Positions 11,720-25,434 of a DNA stretch of 64,000 nucleotides are shown here, piece by piece (the stretch's first letter is position 1; each line of letters begins with the position of its first letter). Under the pieces are notes generated by a model. It worked only from the letters and a program-made list of their open reading frames with translations, searched no databases and was not told the origin of the DNA. This DNA is from Terramyces sp. JEL0728 (taxonomy: Eukaryota; Chytridiomycota; Chytridiomycetes; Rhizophydiales; Terramycetaceae), in NCBI GenBank assembly GCA_027603945.1, contig JADIIU010000055.1:19255-83254 (forward strand), in the 5' to 3' direction. The position numbers and the translations under genes were made by a program.

Positions 11720-14589
11720 ATGCTTCGCTTAAGTAGACAGCTTCAACGGAATTTTAAAATATCGCAGCTTCAAAGACTCAGATTCTATTCGGATTCCAAA
11801 GATAAAAAGAAGGGAATCAATTTGGAAGAAAAGGAGGAGGAGTTGGATGAAAAGGAAAATACTGAGCAAAATATCAGCAAAAAAGATGACGCTCTACCGG
11901 AAGCTGAATCAAATGAAGATAAAAATAATTCAGACCAGAAGGATATCAGTAAGGTTGAAGATATAGCAGTAAAGAAGAAACCAGGGGACAGGAAACGAAA
12001 CCCAGCTAAAATATTAGCAAAATTAAACCTCAAGAACCCAAAGGATAATGTGCCAGAAAATGTGTCCAAGCTCTTGGCCATCCCTTTGACGAGGCGACCT
12101 TTGTTTCCAGGTTTTTACAAATCTCTGTACATTAAGGATCCCAAAGTCATATTAGCAATTCAAGAAATGGTCAACAATGGCCAGCCTTATGTGGGGATAT
12201 TCTTGGCAAGGGATGAAAATTCTGAAAAGGACATTGCTGACTCATTGGACGACGTGGAAAAAATTGGTGTGTTCTGCCAAATCACAAATACATATCAAAC
12301 CGGCCCAGATAATTCTAGTTTGACTGTGGTGGTTTATCCTCACCGTCGTATCAGAATCACCGATATTTCCGTCGGGAAGGAAGCGGATAAATCGGAAGAG
12401 CAAATTCCTGCCAAAGGGGATCCTTCCGTGTCTATTTTGGAAAGGCTGAACAAGCTTAGCCTGCCAGTAGCTACAGTAGAGAATCTAATCAACCAGCCAT
12501 ATAATTCGGAAAACAGATTAATCAAGGCGACAACGTCTGAAATTATTAATGTTATGAAGGAGATATCTCAATCTAACCCATTATTAAGAGACCAGATTAT
12601 CACCGTATCGGTACAGACTGGAAATCTACTCCTGGATCCTTCAAAACTGGCCGACTTTGCCGCAGCTATATCGTCTGGGGAACCTAGTGAGCTTCAAGCT
12701 GTTTTGGAAAGTTTGGTGGTAGAAGAAAGGCTGCACAAAGCGTTAGTCATATTGAAAAAAGAATTAGCAAATGCACACCTGCAACAAGAAATTTCAAAAG
12801 AGGTGGATCGCAAAATCAATCGCAAAAACCAGGAATACTTCTTGATGGAACAGTTGAAGGGTATAAAGAAAGAATTGGGCTTGGAAAGTGACGGGAAAGA
12901 AAAAATGATTCAACTATTCAAAGAAAAGGCCTCAAAGCTCAAAATGCCAGAACCAGTGAAAAAAGTATTTGACGAAGTAAATGCTATTAATATTAGGAAA
13001 TGTCAAAGTTGCAAGGGTTAGAACCTCAAGCGTCTGAATTCAATGTTACAAGAAACTATTTGGATTGGCTGACTCAAATTCCTTGGGGCCAACACAGCAA
13101 AGAAAATTTTGATGTGAAAACTGCTGAAGCTGTATTAGATGAAGATCACTATGGATTAAAAGATGTAAAAGACAGAATCTTGGAATTCATCGCAGTTGGT
13201 AGCCTTAGAGGGTCTGTAGAAGGGAAAATTATTACATTAGTTGGTCCTCCTGGCGTAGGTAGCGAATTATTAATTTAAGGGAAAACCTCTGTGGGTAAAT
13301 CCATAGCTCGTGCCTTGGGAAGAGAGTTTTATAGGTTTTCGGTTGGTGGGTTGACGGATGTGGCAGAAATTAAAGGGCATAGGAGAACATATGTTGGAGC
13401 TATGCCCGGAAAAGTTATCCAAGCTTTGAAAAAGGTGAAGACTGAAAATCCATTGATAATGATTGATGAAATCGACAAATTAGGTCGTGGCCACCAGGGT
13501 GATCCTGCTAGCGCATTATTGGAATTGCTCGACCCCGAGCAGAATAACTCTTTCTTGGACCACTATATGGATGTTCCTATTGATTTATCTCAAGTGCTGT
13601 TTGTCTGTACCGCAAACTCGCTTGAAACCATTCCAGGACCTTTGTTGGATAGAATGGAGGTGATTTCTCTCTCTGGATATGTCGCTGAAGAAAAAGTAGC
13701 GATTGCATCAAAGTACCTCTCGCCTCAAAGCGTGGAGGCATCCGGGTTGAAAGAATACAAAGTCAATTTGAAGGAGGATGCGATTCTAGCTTTAATCCGA
13801 AACTACTGCCGAGAAAACGGAGTTCGAAATCTAAAGAAACACATTGACAAGATCTATAGAAAAGCCGCTTTTAAAATAGTGAATGAAAGCCTTTCCAAAG
13901 ATGCTGTGCTCGACATTACCCCGGAAAGTTTGAAGGATTATGTCGGTTCGCCCGTGTTCACTTCTGACCGAATGTATGAAAATACCCCTGCAGGGGTAGT
14001 GATGGGACTGGCTTGGACTCAGATGGGTATACTAATTCTTAACGTAGGCGGCTCTTCTTTATTCATAGAGTCGGTTTTGGAGTCAACTCTCAAAGATGAT
14101 GGCAAACCTTCTTTCCACAGAACCGGCCAAATGGGGGATGTGATGAAAGAAAGTAGCACTATTGCATATACTTATGCTAAAGCTTTTACGGCTCAGCGAT
14201 TTCCGGAAAACAGATTCTTTGACCACGCCAATATCCATATGCATGTTCCCGAAGGAGCAACTCCTAAAGACGGTACGTAGAATTTAACCTCAGGCCCTTC
14301 TGCTGGCTCCACCATGACCACTGCATTGCTGTCACTAGCTCTTGATACACCTGCTATTCCAGACGTTGCAATGACGGGGGAAATCACGCTTACTGGCAAA
14401 ATACTTAAAATTGGCGGGGTAAAAGAAAAGTCGATTGCAGCAAAAAGATCTGGCGTTAAAACAATCATATTCCCAGCTCAAAACAGGAGCGACTGGGATG
14501 AACTCCCAGACTATTTAAAAGAGAACCTGGAACCGCACTTTGTTGAATGGTACCATGAAATTTTTGCAATTGTATTTCCAAACAAATAA
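11720..14589 (+). CDS. PIM1: Mitochondrial Lon protease (PIM1 type)
   Basis: ATP-dependent serine protease of the mitochondrial matrix, degrading misfolded and regulatory proteins. Introns of 20, 21, 21 and 21 nt give exactly 929 codons. The Met at 11720 starts a basic, Arg-rich presequence ([12 protein letters not shown]...RLRFYS) with an R-F-Y-S cleavage-like site. Then come a charged linker, the LonN substrate domain ([15 protein letters not shown]), the AAA+ domain with Walker A GPPGVGKT (an intron splits it) and Walker [10 protein letters not shown], and a Lon-type protease domain with catalytic Ser in KDGPSAGST (split by an intron) and Lys in [12 protein letters not shown]. The intron at 14027-14047 is in frame without stop; removing it restores [12 protein letters not shown]. 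The long charged insert before the protease domain ([16 protein letters not shown]) is typical of mitochondrial Lon. Confidence 0.95.
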
Positions 14590-14607
14590 ATAGTCAAAAA
14601 ATATATA

Positions 14608-17600
14608 TTAAATAAAGAATGAATCCAATTTCGCAGGCATTACTTTTCCTTCTTGGGATAGCTGGTTTAATTTTGTTGAACACTTATTGCACACTCTCCA
14701 ATTTTTGTCCATCGAAGTAATACACTGAGAGCATAATGATCCGCCACAGCACTTGCAATTAGATTTTCTGCCCAGGACCGCAAATTTGGCTGAACAGGAA
14801 TAGCACGAATCAGAAATGTTAAAGTGAATATCAGTGCCACTGCCATCCGGTAACAACCACCCATAGACCAGGCCGTGTGAATCACAGCTAATTAGCATGC
14901 GCGCGGCTGGTGGAAAATACAGATAATGCACTGCATTGTTGTAGTTCAGCTGGTGTACCAAGCCCAAGCACCATTGATCTCCAACAAAATCTTTCCTCCA
15001 GATTTTTATTTTCCCGGATTCGTGCCCAGAAAAGATTAAATCTGTATCGAAATTTTCTGACGACTTTCCTTCAAATGGCACGCAAGACAGAACTCTATCG
15101 CCAAATGGAGAATCTTCTGTTTCAAACGAGAGACATTTGGACAAGATTAAAGCGCCATTAACATCCCATAGTTTGCAAACCTGCCCATCACAAGTTATAA
15201 TATCTCCTGTATTTTCATTAATCGACAGAATCCGGATCGGTGAATTGTGCCCAACTAAGCTTTGGATATATTGATTATGGTTAAGCTCCCAAATTATGGC
15301 TGTGTTGTCTTCAGCACCAGACACAATAATACTGAAAGATCTCGAGGCTGCGATTGTGCAGATTTTGCTTTTATGGCCCCTCATGCATGCTGATAGTTCC
15401 AAGGTCGGCTTTTTGGTGTTTGCATATGACCAAATACAGACTGTTGTGTCTTCGCCGCCTGTAACTAGTGTATCTTGATCAACAAAAACGGCATACGTAA
15501 TTTGCCCCACATGCAGACTTTCGAAAACAATGACAGGCTTTGGAGAGTCGTTTGATAACACTCTGATGCTGTAATCAATATTTCCCCATTCAATATATCT
15601 GTTATATGTTGGAGGTATGAACACCTTGCTTGTGCCGGTAGCTAACAGTTGGCCAGTGTATAGCTTGATATCAGAAGCAGGATTGCCATTCAAATCCTTT
15701 AATGGAGCAGAGCTTTGAATTAGAGCAGAGTAGTTCTTATCCAGCTTGTATAGTTGGTCCGATGGGTCATTCCCTCTTGAAGGATGTGGTTTTTTGAATA
15801 ACTGCCTTGGAGTTTGCCCAAAGTTGTGGATAATACTAATTGTTGCTTGTTTTTCAATAGGATCCTCAATCTTGTCGATATCTACTGCTCCTTCGTACGA
15901 CAGGTAGTGGAACACATTCAGTGATTTGGCTGCCTCCTCTCCTTGCTGTTTGCACCCAAAAATCAAATCAATCCACTTGTGCAAGTTGTTGCTCACATAT
16001 TCCGATTCAAGGGCTTTGCGGTGGATCTTGATGAACATTCGGGGGCTGTTTTTGGCCCATTTTGGCAATATAACATTATCAATTCGATCTCCAGTTTGCT
16101 TTACTCCAAAATTGAAGCTGTTCAAGTTCTCCAGGAATTGTGGCAAATAGAAAAACTCTGGAATTAATTCCCGGACGTCTGTCGTATTTAATTTAGATGC
16201 AGACAGCCACGATTGGGGTATGGAATGGAATATTCTATCGGGATGATCGAAATGCCCGCCTTGTAATATAAGATACTGTTGTGTGAAAGGTTCCATCCGA
16301 ATCAAGAAATTGCAAACGATCATAGAAGAGCTATAGTGAGTCCCGTAATGGCACGCAGGAATTGCATCATCCCAAATTGCGAAACGCTCAGCAAATTGCT
16401 CGGCGCGAAAAGAGGACTGGCCACCCATTGGCAGTGATAAATCTCTGTATGACACGGCGCTTTCTAAATCAACCTCTTCAGAGTCGTAATCGGAAAGTAC
16501 CCACGGAAACACGGGATATTGTGTCAAATCGTTATAACTTCTTCCTGCCAGAGTGTTTAGGTGCATTAAATAGGCTAAATTGCTTATTTCTCTATTAACC
16601 CACTTTTGTGTCAATTCGTTCAACGGACTACCGCCTCCAAAAAGATTGGTGGGCAAAACGGAAGTTGTATTGGAGCTGGTAACTCCAGCCACAGATTCAG
16701 TTTGAATAAGCTGGATTTTGCTCACCAGCCTATTATATATGGTATCCCTGGCCTTGTTTGTCCAGAAAGTTAAGAAAAATGTTCGTCCATCAGTGAGGAA
16801 CATTTCTAACGCTACATTTCTGAACAAATACAATCTCTTGTGAACTTCCTTGATATCGCCATACAAACTATTTTAAACTAGAATTACCATTCCCGACAAT
16901 CGTGAATTTTGTATTTTTCTGATGCTGGAGCTTCTCCTTTTTTTCGAACCGGTTCAATAATCATCAAATGATAAATGTTGCGTTTCTACATTAATGCCAC
17001 TTTACGTCTATCGGTACTTCATTAATTTCCACTATTTCGCCGTCATCTTGCTTGTAGTAGTTATCGACAATGTAGATGTATTGCTTGCAAATCAGGATTA
17101 TTCCCTCTACAGTCAACAAAGAATACCAATTAACTCCAATCCGATCAGACGTGCGCCATTGAATACTTCGATGATGTGATCTCCAGGCTGCAGCAAACGC
17201 TGTATTTTGCCATTTTGAGTTTCTTCCAAGGTTACATTTTCCCATTCATCTTCATCTGCTCCTTTCACCACATTGCCTAAACTATCTGAAGAAATCAATT
17301 CCTTTGATTGCTTAAATTCGGCTTTTGGGGAGAGCTCTTCGACTTTAGGAGACATCTCATTTAGTTCATCCTCATCCTCGTCCAATTCTCCATCAGTTAA
17401 ATACATTTCGCTCGCTGAATTTGGCGCATTGGCATTTGCATATTCTTCATCTACATCTTCGCCAATTTTCAAAGCTGGCAGTTCGGCCTTGGTTGGCTGC
17501 TCTACTGCCGGCTCTGCGAGTTGCGAGGTGATCTAAAGTAAATCCACAAGCACCTTTTCCGCTTTCGATTGGTAAGCAACGTAAGAGTCTTGGTTTCTTC

Positions 17601-20600
17601 TCATCTTCTTCCTAATTCTAGCTTTTGCTTCTGTAAAATCTTTGCTTAAACCAAACATACCTAGCTTCCAACGAATATTTTCTTCGTGTTCTAGCCCCAT
17701 GATGGCCTTTTCCCTCCCCAACTGCTCAAGCATGGATTTCCATTCAAACTCGATTGATGTTTGCATTAGCGAGTAGTCGTTTCTAAATTTTTGTTTCTTT
17801 TCCAATTCCGTCTTGAAAATCTCATTTAGGGCCACTTTTGATTTTTCCAAGAATCGAACATATACATGTTTGTCAGACTCCATTCTTTTTAGCAGCTTTT
17901 TTAGAGAATGCTCTCTCTGCTTTTGAAGCAGCGCTATCCCATCTACAGCTGCTCGCGACTCAATGGCTTGAAACTCGTCCCAGCTTTTTGAAATTTCTCC
18001 AAAATGCAACTTGAGGTCGTCATTTTTTTCCTTGAGCCATGCTGTAAACGAATTTAACTCCTACAATAAAATAATAATTACTGGTTCTAATAGTTTTGAG
18101 AAGCCTTCCACAATTTCCTTGTATTCCAAACCACGAATTGACTTTAAAGAAGCAAAGACCTGCGTGGGTTTATGCAGCAACAAGTATTTCCAAAGCGTGC
18201 AAGCCATAATTTGGATTTCTTCTGAAGAGCTGCATAGACAGTTGAACAAGTGCAGCAATAGCAGCTTGACAAATTCAAATTCGGTATTTGGGTATGAAAG
18301 TATCAATTTTTGATAAAATTGAAGTTTCAGAAGCAAAACATTAACCAGATCATGGTCGGCATAATTGCCCAATGCACATTTCCCAAAAATGTACAGGATC
18401 ATGCGGGTTAGCTGCTTGTTTAGTACTGCAACGTTTGCATCTTGCTTTTTCGAATCTTCGTCATTTCCAAGCAATAATTGGCAAATGGTAATATTGAAAT
18501 CCAAAACATTTAAAGCTTGAATAAACATTCCTTGATACACAGAATCAACCAGTAGCGTTACAAATTTACCCAGATTGGCAACTATTTTAGGATCCTGGAG
18601 TAATGTATGCCGGTGTTGAATTCGTAGGTTTACATAGTCCATTGAGCATAATAATAGGAATTCTTGAAAGTGAATTCTACTGGAATGCGATGACGAAGGA
18701 ACATTTTTCAGTATGTTTTCTAATCCAGCGATCGATTTGGAATTCAAGATCGAGTCCACGGAAATGCACATAATCACTTCCAATATCCCACTAATATTTT
18801 GCTTAATCGCTTCACACTCATTGGCAATACTATGCTCATCTTCAGCATTCAGAGTTAACATGAATTTGCTTTTACTTCTGACTTTGGAACTTCTATTGTT
18901 AAAATAACATACTTGAAATCAGACTCTTGCACCAAATTGAAGGCACTATCAACCTTCTTTTGCGGCTTGGAATTTTCCAGCTTTAATATCATTGGATTGT
19001 GCTCTTGGTCTAATGGCGGCTTGAATAATGAGAAAGTTTCTTTAAAGTGTTGGGAGGCTTTCTTCTCCTGCTCCAAGGTAACTGTCGATTCCGTAACGAT
19101 TAGCTCGAAAAGCAATGTAATTAATGGCGACAGCACTTCTGGTTTTGCGATACACTCTTTCATTTGGTCAAATTGCTGGCACATGTGCATCATAAATCTT
19201 AGCGTAGTTTGCACAATTAAAGATAACTCTTCAATCCTGTGCATTTGGTTTTCGTGGTCAGCTTCTGCGTGTTCTCCGTTGGTGAGCGAGTTGTATACTT
19301 TAAGGATGTTCCTTATTCCGGTATTGGTCAGTCCAAGTATAGCAGGCAGGACTTCAACGTTGAATTTGATGCTTTTCACGCTTTTAGGGTTGAATTTTGC
19401 CATAAGGTCTGGGACATCGTAGTTAATATTCCAATCACTATTAATTTCGGACTGGAAAAATATTGCCCATAGAGGAATATACAGCTCAATCAAGTGATAT
19501 CTGTTCTGTAGTAGCTTGTTTAGTATTGTATGAGCCTCTTTAAACTTTGTGGACGGCGAATCGCACGAGCTCCACATTTGATAAAACAAGCGCAGCGAAA
19601 TGATCACAGTCGATGGGTTTAACCTAGGAGAGAGTAAATAGCTAATCCATCTGCTGGATAGGCTGCTGAGAAGGTCTTCTCCATATTTATTTCCTTCGTA
19701 TGAATCAGATGTAATTTCCAGCAGCATAGTTAGCAGCATATTTCTGATAGTAAGCACATAATTTTTCGATGGATCTTTTTCTTCATACTTTCTAATTACC
19801 CTGGGAATTACGTTGTTGCTAGTTTGCGTTCTTCGAAGCTCTCCGTAGTCATTTTCTTTTGGACAGGTGTTTAGAATAAACGTCCCCAAAACCTTTATAA
19901 TTTCCGGTGACCAAGCATGCTGAGCCAAAATTTTCAAATGATGCATCAAGTCTGGAAGCAGTGTTATGGATATAATCTGAGAATTAAGCATAATAAGAAA
20001 TCTCTTAATTATTGCCATGCGGTTGAGGGTAGAAATGTTCTTTTCCTTGTGGCTGCTATGCATTATCAGATCGGACAACTGGCTAAGATAATATTTTTGA
20101 ACATCTACCGTTGTCCTCCAGAGATCTATATCCAAAACCAAGTGTCTGAGAGCAGAGGGGTTATTGATCATAGAATCGTGGGAATTATCTAAAGAACGGC
20201 CCACCAAATTCATGATCACATCCAAATGAGCAATGCTGATTAATTCCTTCTTTGACTTTAGAATAAAAGACAATATTTCGTACATTTTCCCTTGCTCCAT
20301 TTCTGCAAGGTTTCTCCAACTCCCCGATACACACTCCACCAAGATATTTAATGTACGGTGCAATTCTTCGGACGACTAGGATTAATATAGAATTACAGAG
20401 CTGTCTTCAATTAATTTCAGTAAAATTGCACATCCGCCCAGTGTCCAAACCTCCTCTACCAATCTTTTTGGACAAACTGCGATTACCGGCCCTTCTATGT
20501 ACCCTAAGGTGCTTTTCAGCTCTGCTTTCAGTTCTGGCTTGGCGTTGAACCCATTAACCACAATCTTTTGGTTGAAATCGATAATTTTTGGACCCAAAGC

Positions 20601-23600
20601 TGAATTAAGCAGCAAAGTTTGGGTATACCTGGACAGATTACCGAAATAGTTGTGTGAATGAAGCGAAAATAATATTTTTTCTTCAGGAATTGAGAGTAAA
20701 TGGGAAGGAGCAACTTTTGTAGGTGAAAGGGCGAAAGATGCCAACTGACTAAAGATTGGAGATTGTGATTCTTCGTCAATTAATTTGTGAGATTTTGATT
20801 GTAGCTTGCTATTTCCTACCAAGTATGTTGCCCAAGAACCTTGCCAATTGCCAATATATTCAAAGCCAATATCATGGATAATCGAAACAGTTTGTGCATC
20901 CAGCACCACTTCTTCAACAAAATAAGTCGGACCAAGGTTGAATATGTTACTATTGCTCTCGTCGGATAATATTGAATATCCCACATAAGTGGTTACTGCG
21001 CCAATGGACCCTGGATGGCCTAAATAACTGCATTTCTCCTGGGCAAGCAAAGTTCCATTAATGTAAATGTCGACAGAGCTAGCAGATATCAATGGCTTAT
21101 GATGGGCAACCACCAAATGGGTCCAAGCCTTTTCTTGGAACCTCACTGAAGGGAAAAAGCTGTTTGATTTTGAAGTTTTAATCCCTAGCTGTTTTTCTGA
21201 ATCAATGGAGATTTTCAACTTCTCCACATTGTATTGGTCAACGATGGACAACAAATCGATCGAGTTTTCTTTGTCGAATTTTTCAATCTTGATCCATGTC
21301 ATAAAGGTATATCCAGTTTGCGGCGGGAAACTTTTTTCAAAATCTTTAAATATAATTTTTCCTTTGGTTGAACTTATTGAATGGTCAAACAGAAAATAGT
21401 TTGGCATTTTGCTGTGCTTTAGGGAATGAAGAATCAAATCCAACAAAAACCCCCTTACGGAATCGTTGATCGGCAATGGATTTTGAATATTCCCAATTGA
21501 AGTAGTCTTTGGTTTTGGGTTTTTTGCCTTGAAAGAATTGCTCTGTCCATCGCTTAGGATATTCGAAATGCAAACCCGCAGTGCACTTTCAGACATTCCA
21601 TGCATTGAGATCTTCTTTGCAAATGTAACTAGTAAGTTTGCCACCCTGCTTTCCGATTTCTGTTCGAAATCAATTCCTTCATCTAGTCTACATATCCAGG
21701 AAATCGTTTTTTGAAGGATATTACTGGAGCATACTTGAATTTGGTTTAATTTGTTTGCATAAATCAAATTGTACAATATTTCCAAGATAGGGATTTGATA
21801 TTTTGGCACCTCTGGCAAAAATGAAAAGATTGTGCCAACTAAAATGGTATTTTGGATAACTGCTTCGGCGTTGAACGGTGATGTAAAGCAATCCATCTGT
21901 GAATTTCCTTTTACTGCCAAATATTCAATGATTTCCTTACTTTCCAAGGTAATCCCGATAGCTCCGGTAAATACCAGTTCGATGGTATACTCGTTTAATA
22001 ACGAGTTGAAATTGAATTCCAATTCACTTGCTTTTGCGACATTCTCCTTGGAATTTGTGATAGATGTGTACATCAAAATAAACCACTGAACTAAGAATCC
22101 CACCACTTCATTCGAAATCCCTGGGTTCTCAATCAATAAAGACTCCTGCAGCATTTGATACCCATTCATATTCTTAAATTTCGATTGAAGTGTACCAGAT
22201 TGCCCCAAAAAATCTGTCAGCATAGAAAAAAGCACTGATTTTGAATGTAAACTCTCGACATTTTTCACATAACGAAGGATTCCAATAAACTCTGGTGTAG
22301 TGCCGCCTGATTCGTTCGATTGATTAATTATTTTCTGATTAATTACATTTTACTTTGAGGAGAACTGTGATGCCTTCTTGATATTCCGTTTTGCAAAGTA
22401 GCTGGAAATAGTCTTCCAGGTTTTGTTCTCTGAATATTTGGAGACCTATTTCCGAGCTTAGCAGGTATGAATATACAGTCATAAAGTTGTGGAAGTTGAC
22501 GATAATAGTTTCGTCTATTGTAAACAATGACTTTAGCTCCGGATGGGCAATCGCTTTAACCATATCTGAAATGGTTGAGATTAAGCCAAGGTCTCTAAAT
22601 ATTGTTTTCCAAATACTAGCGTTTTCCATCATATCCGTAAACATTCTGGTAATTTTTTGAACGGTTTTTGGCAAAGACTTTCCATGTAGATGGACCATTA
22701 GAATCGAAATCTCTTTAAAAGGGACATAGCGAAGTGATATAGCAACATGATATAGAATTTCTATGCAGATATCCTGAAAATTATTAAATTGATACCTGCA
22801 ACTCGCTTTCAATCTTGTCAATGTACTCTACGAAATCAAAAAATAGATTGGAAACTCCTGATATGATAAAGTAATTAATCGGATTCGTTTGGATCAAATC
22901 TTGCAGCTGTTTAAATAATGAAATTTTAATTGCCAGATCCACTCCCGTTAGTGTGTACACCGATTTGAGCATTTCAATACAGTTTTTGTTTCTTATTTCC
23001 ATAGCTATGTTAATTCGACGATTACATCCATTGGATTTCGGCATAAGAAAATCGTCGCGTTGAAAAGGTGAGTCTCTATCCAGCTCTATTATGTTGTCAG
23101 TCAAATACTCTAACCCAAGGCAACACAGCTTTGCAAACGAATGGCAAATATTTTCACAATATTCTTTTGAATTGGACTTTAGCAGCTCCGTTACGATAGC
23201 ATAATTCTTTGGCGAGTCAAATGTCTTGAATAGTTTTGGAAATTTCGTGCAGGTGACGTCCAAAATATCTACAACTAATTCCAAATAAAGCGATGTGAGT
23301 TGGATATTTTTGGTTTCCTTTGAATCCAATAGTAGATGGAGCAGGGTATTAAACTGCTGAGAGTTTTCCAGCAGTTGCATTTGATCCAGACTAAACTTTT
23401 TGCTTCTAACAAAAGATTTTAAAATCGAGAGGACGCTAAATTAATGCCAACACACTGTAACTTCCATTGGATATTGTTTTCCGCAGTCAGTACGTCAAAC
23501 AAATCTTTGACATTCACATCGTCCTTTGCGTTCTTTTTTATCAATCCCTTAATGACATGCACAAAGTTTGTCCCTATCGATGGATTTACCTCTTTGGACT

Positions 23601-24162
23601 CTGATAATTCACATATTATTGCGACACATTTGGATATGGTCTTGGCCTGATCCAAATTGACAGTGATGGCTTCCTGCAATTAATAGTCGTTTACAGTGTT
23701 GCTACTGAGAAGCACTAGGATGGAATTGACGCACAGCTGTACAATAGTTTCGTCCACCGGGGTAATATTCGAATAAAACACCATGGCTTTCAATGTAATT
23801 TGAATAAATCCTTTGAATTCCAATTGGCTAATAAGAATATAGTTACCTTTCCGCGATATGAGTTCCATACCCGATAACCTTATCCAATATCGTGTCCACA
23901 TTTCGCAGCTTGTCCTAAAGTCAAAATCTCCATTACCTCCTCTGTTTTATTTGAATGATTGAATGTTATCATCAACGATCGAAGATTTTCTTTTGTACTT
24001 GTTAATTCACCAATACTTTTGCGTCTGATTGCTCTGCGCTTTTGGTAGCAACGAATTGCTGCCAAACATGTTTCCAAACAGCGGCTGCGATTTATTGCTT
24101 GATTTTGCCTCTTCCTGGCTATTCTGCATAAACCCAAACATATTCTTCATATTTGAGTTCAT
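14608..24162 (-). CDS. Giant BEACH-WD40-FYVE protein (WDFY3/Alfy-like)
   Basis: A 3,089-residue protein after removing 14 introns of 19-22 nt; the spliced length is an exact codon multiple. An alpha-helical N-terminal region occupies about 1,500 residues. A concanavalin/LamG-like segment follows (TGYTFMTWIKIEKF, AWTHLVVAHHK, DIYINGTLLA, encoded near 21,000-21,350). A PH-like domain (IEGIILICKQYIYIVDNYY, DIKEVHKRLYLFRNVALE) precedes the BEACH domain from about residue 2,420 (TQKWVNREISNLAYLMHLN, LTQYPVFPWVLSDY, FIKIHRKALES), WD40 repeats, and a C-terminal FYVE-like zinc finger. This architecture is that of WDFY3/Alfy and Drosophila Blue cheese, scaffolds in selective autophagy and endosomal traffic; the yeast relative Bph1 lacks FYVE. 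The FYVE lacks the RKHHCR basic motif (RKSNCK instead), so PI3P binding is doubtful. Start at MNSNMKNMFGFMQ, 33 bases from the divergent neighbour. Confidence 0.9.
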
Positions 24163-24195
24163 TTTTTCAAAAAGACGCGTTCGGAACTTTGAAAA

Positions 24196-25410
24196 ATGGC
24201 CACGAAGGATGACTGGGCATTCCTCATTGAACAGGAGGAAGGCGAGTTGTTTGTTTTACAATTGATTGAAGATATTATCTCAGAATCGCAAAAAGTACTA
24301 TTTAAAAAACACATTGACGTCCAGCTATTGCCATACGCAGTCAACTTTGCAAAAGAATCAATTTTAAGTATGATAAACGTAATTGCTATTAACCAGAGTA
24401 CCATTTCTTTACGAGAGATCCCGGAGATAACGACCCGTCGCTCTGGATTCCAGATACAGGTAACCGCAAATTTACAAGAACCAAACTGCGTTAGTATAGA
24501 TTCATGGGCAAGAGCAGCTATTCCAATCAAACCTTTAGCGTCGCACTATGCCAGAACAACAGATAAAAATGCTGAGAGCAATGTGAAAGAGTACGTAGTT
24601 TTAATACAGAATTATTTTGCCAACCAACAAAACAAAAACGACTGAAACGAAAAAGAAATCAAAACCAGAAATATCACCAGCTAAATCGTTAGTCGCACCT
24701 AAGCTAAAACCGCATCCTCCAAAAGATAAACCTGCAGCCAGGTTCAGTGAATATAAACCGCCAAGAACGACAGAGTCTGCATTGTCCGAAGTTGAGCGGG
24801 CAATCGCAGATGAAAATAGGAGATTGATGGCAAGGATAAATGAAAAAGACGACGGAAAAGTAAATGTTACGTTCGATCAAGTGGGGAGACTATTAATCGC
24901 CAACAATGTGTCCAACTGGAATGGAAATTCTGGGTAAACATTCAATTAACGGTAGTGTGAAAATCAAGGTACTGGGCAGTGAAAAAACAAAAGAAGACGT
25001 GAGAGAACCGCAAGCTTCAGTTGTAAAGAGAGGTATAGTAAGAAAGCAAAAACAAAAACAAAAAGCTGTTGTGCTCGCACAGCCTAATGTGGAACTTAAT
25101 GACGGCTTCCAGGAGGATGCAACTCTGAATATTCCCCTTTTGGTACTATAAAGCTAATCCAGGCGGAAACGATGAAGCTTGCCGCGGGTGTAACGCTCAA
25201 AGAAGGCGAGGCAGTAAGGACCAGGCCAGCAGCAAAGGTACATATCCCTAATTATAGAAAGAAACCACGACTCATCCAGAATATCCGTTGATATCAAAGG
25301 AAAAAGAAATGTTCCAATCCACACAAATAGCAGTGCTAGAAGAAATAATTAATAATTCAAAACCGCTTCCGGCGCAAAACAGTGTTGTGCTACTCGACAA
25401 AGGGCTATAA
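24196..25410 (+). CDS. C2orf81-like protein
   Basis: 377 residues with introns of 19, 22, 20 and 20 nt; the spliced length is an exact codon multiple. The N-terminus (DDWAFLIEQEEGELFVLQL, QLLPYAVNFAKESIL, VSIDSWARAAIPI) resembles, from memory of the family, vertebrate C2orf81 (an E-W-xx-L-xx-EEGE start, a QCxPFTIxQAREAxL helix and a DSWA motif), an uncharacterised protein of ciliated lineages. The C-terminal exon MKLAAGVTLKEGEAVRTRP also resembles the end of that family. The middle is Lys/Pro-rich and disordered. Its start lies only 33 bases from the start of the BEACH gene, so the two share a promoter. Function unknown; a flagellar role is inferred from distribution and neighbours only. Confidence 0.6.
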
Positions 25411-25434
25411 TATAATTATTTTTGTACAATTTTA

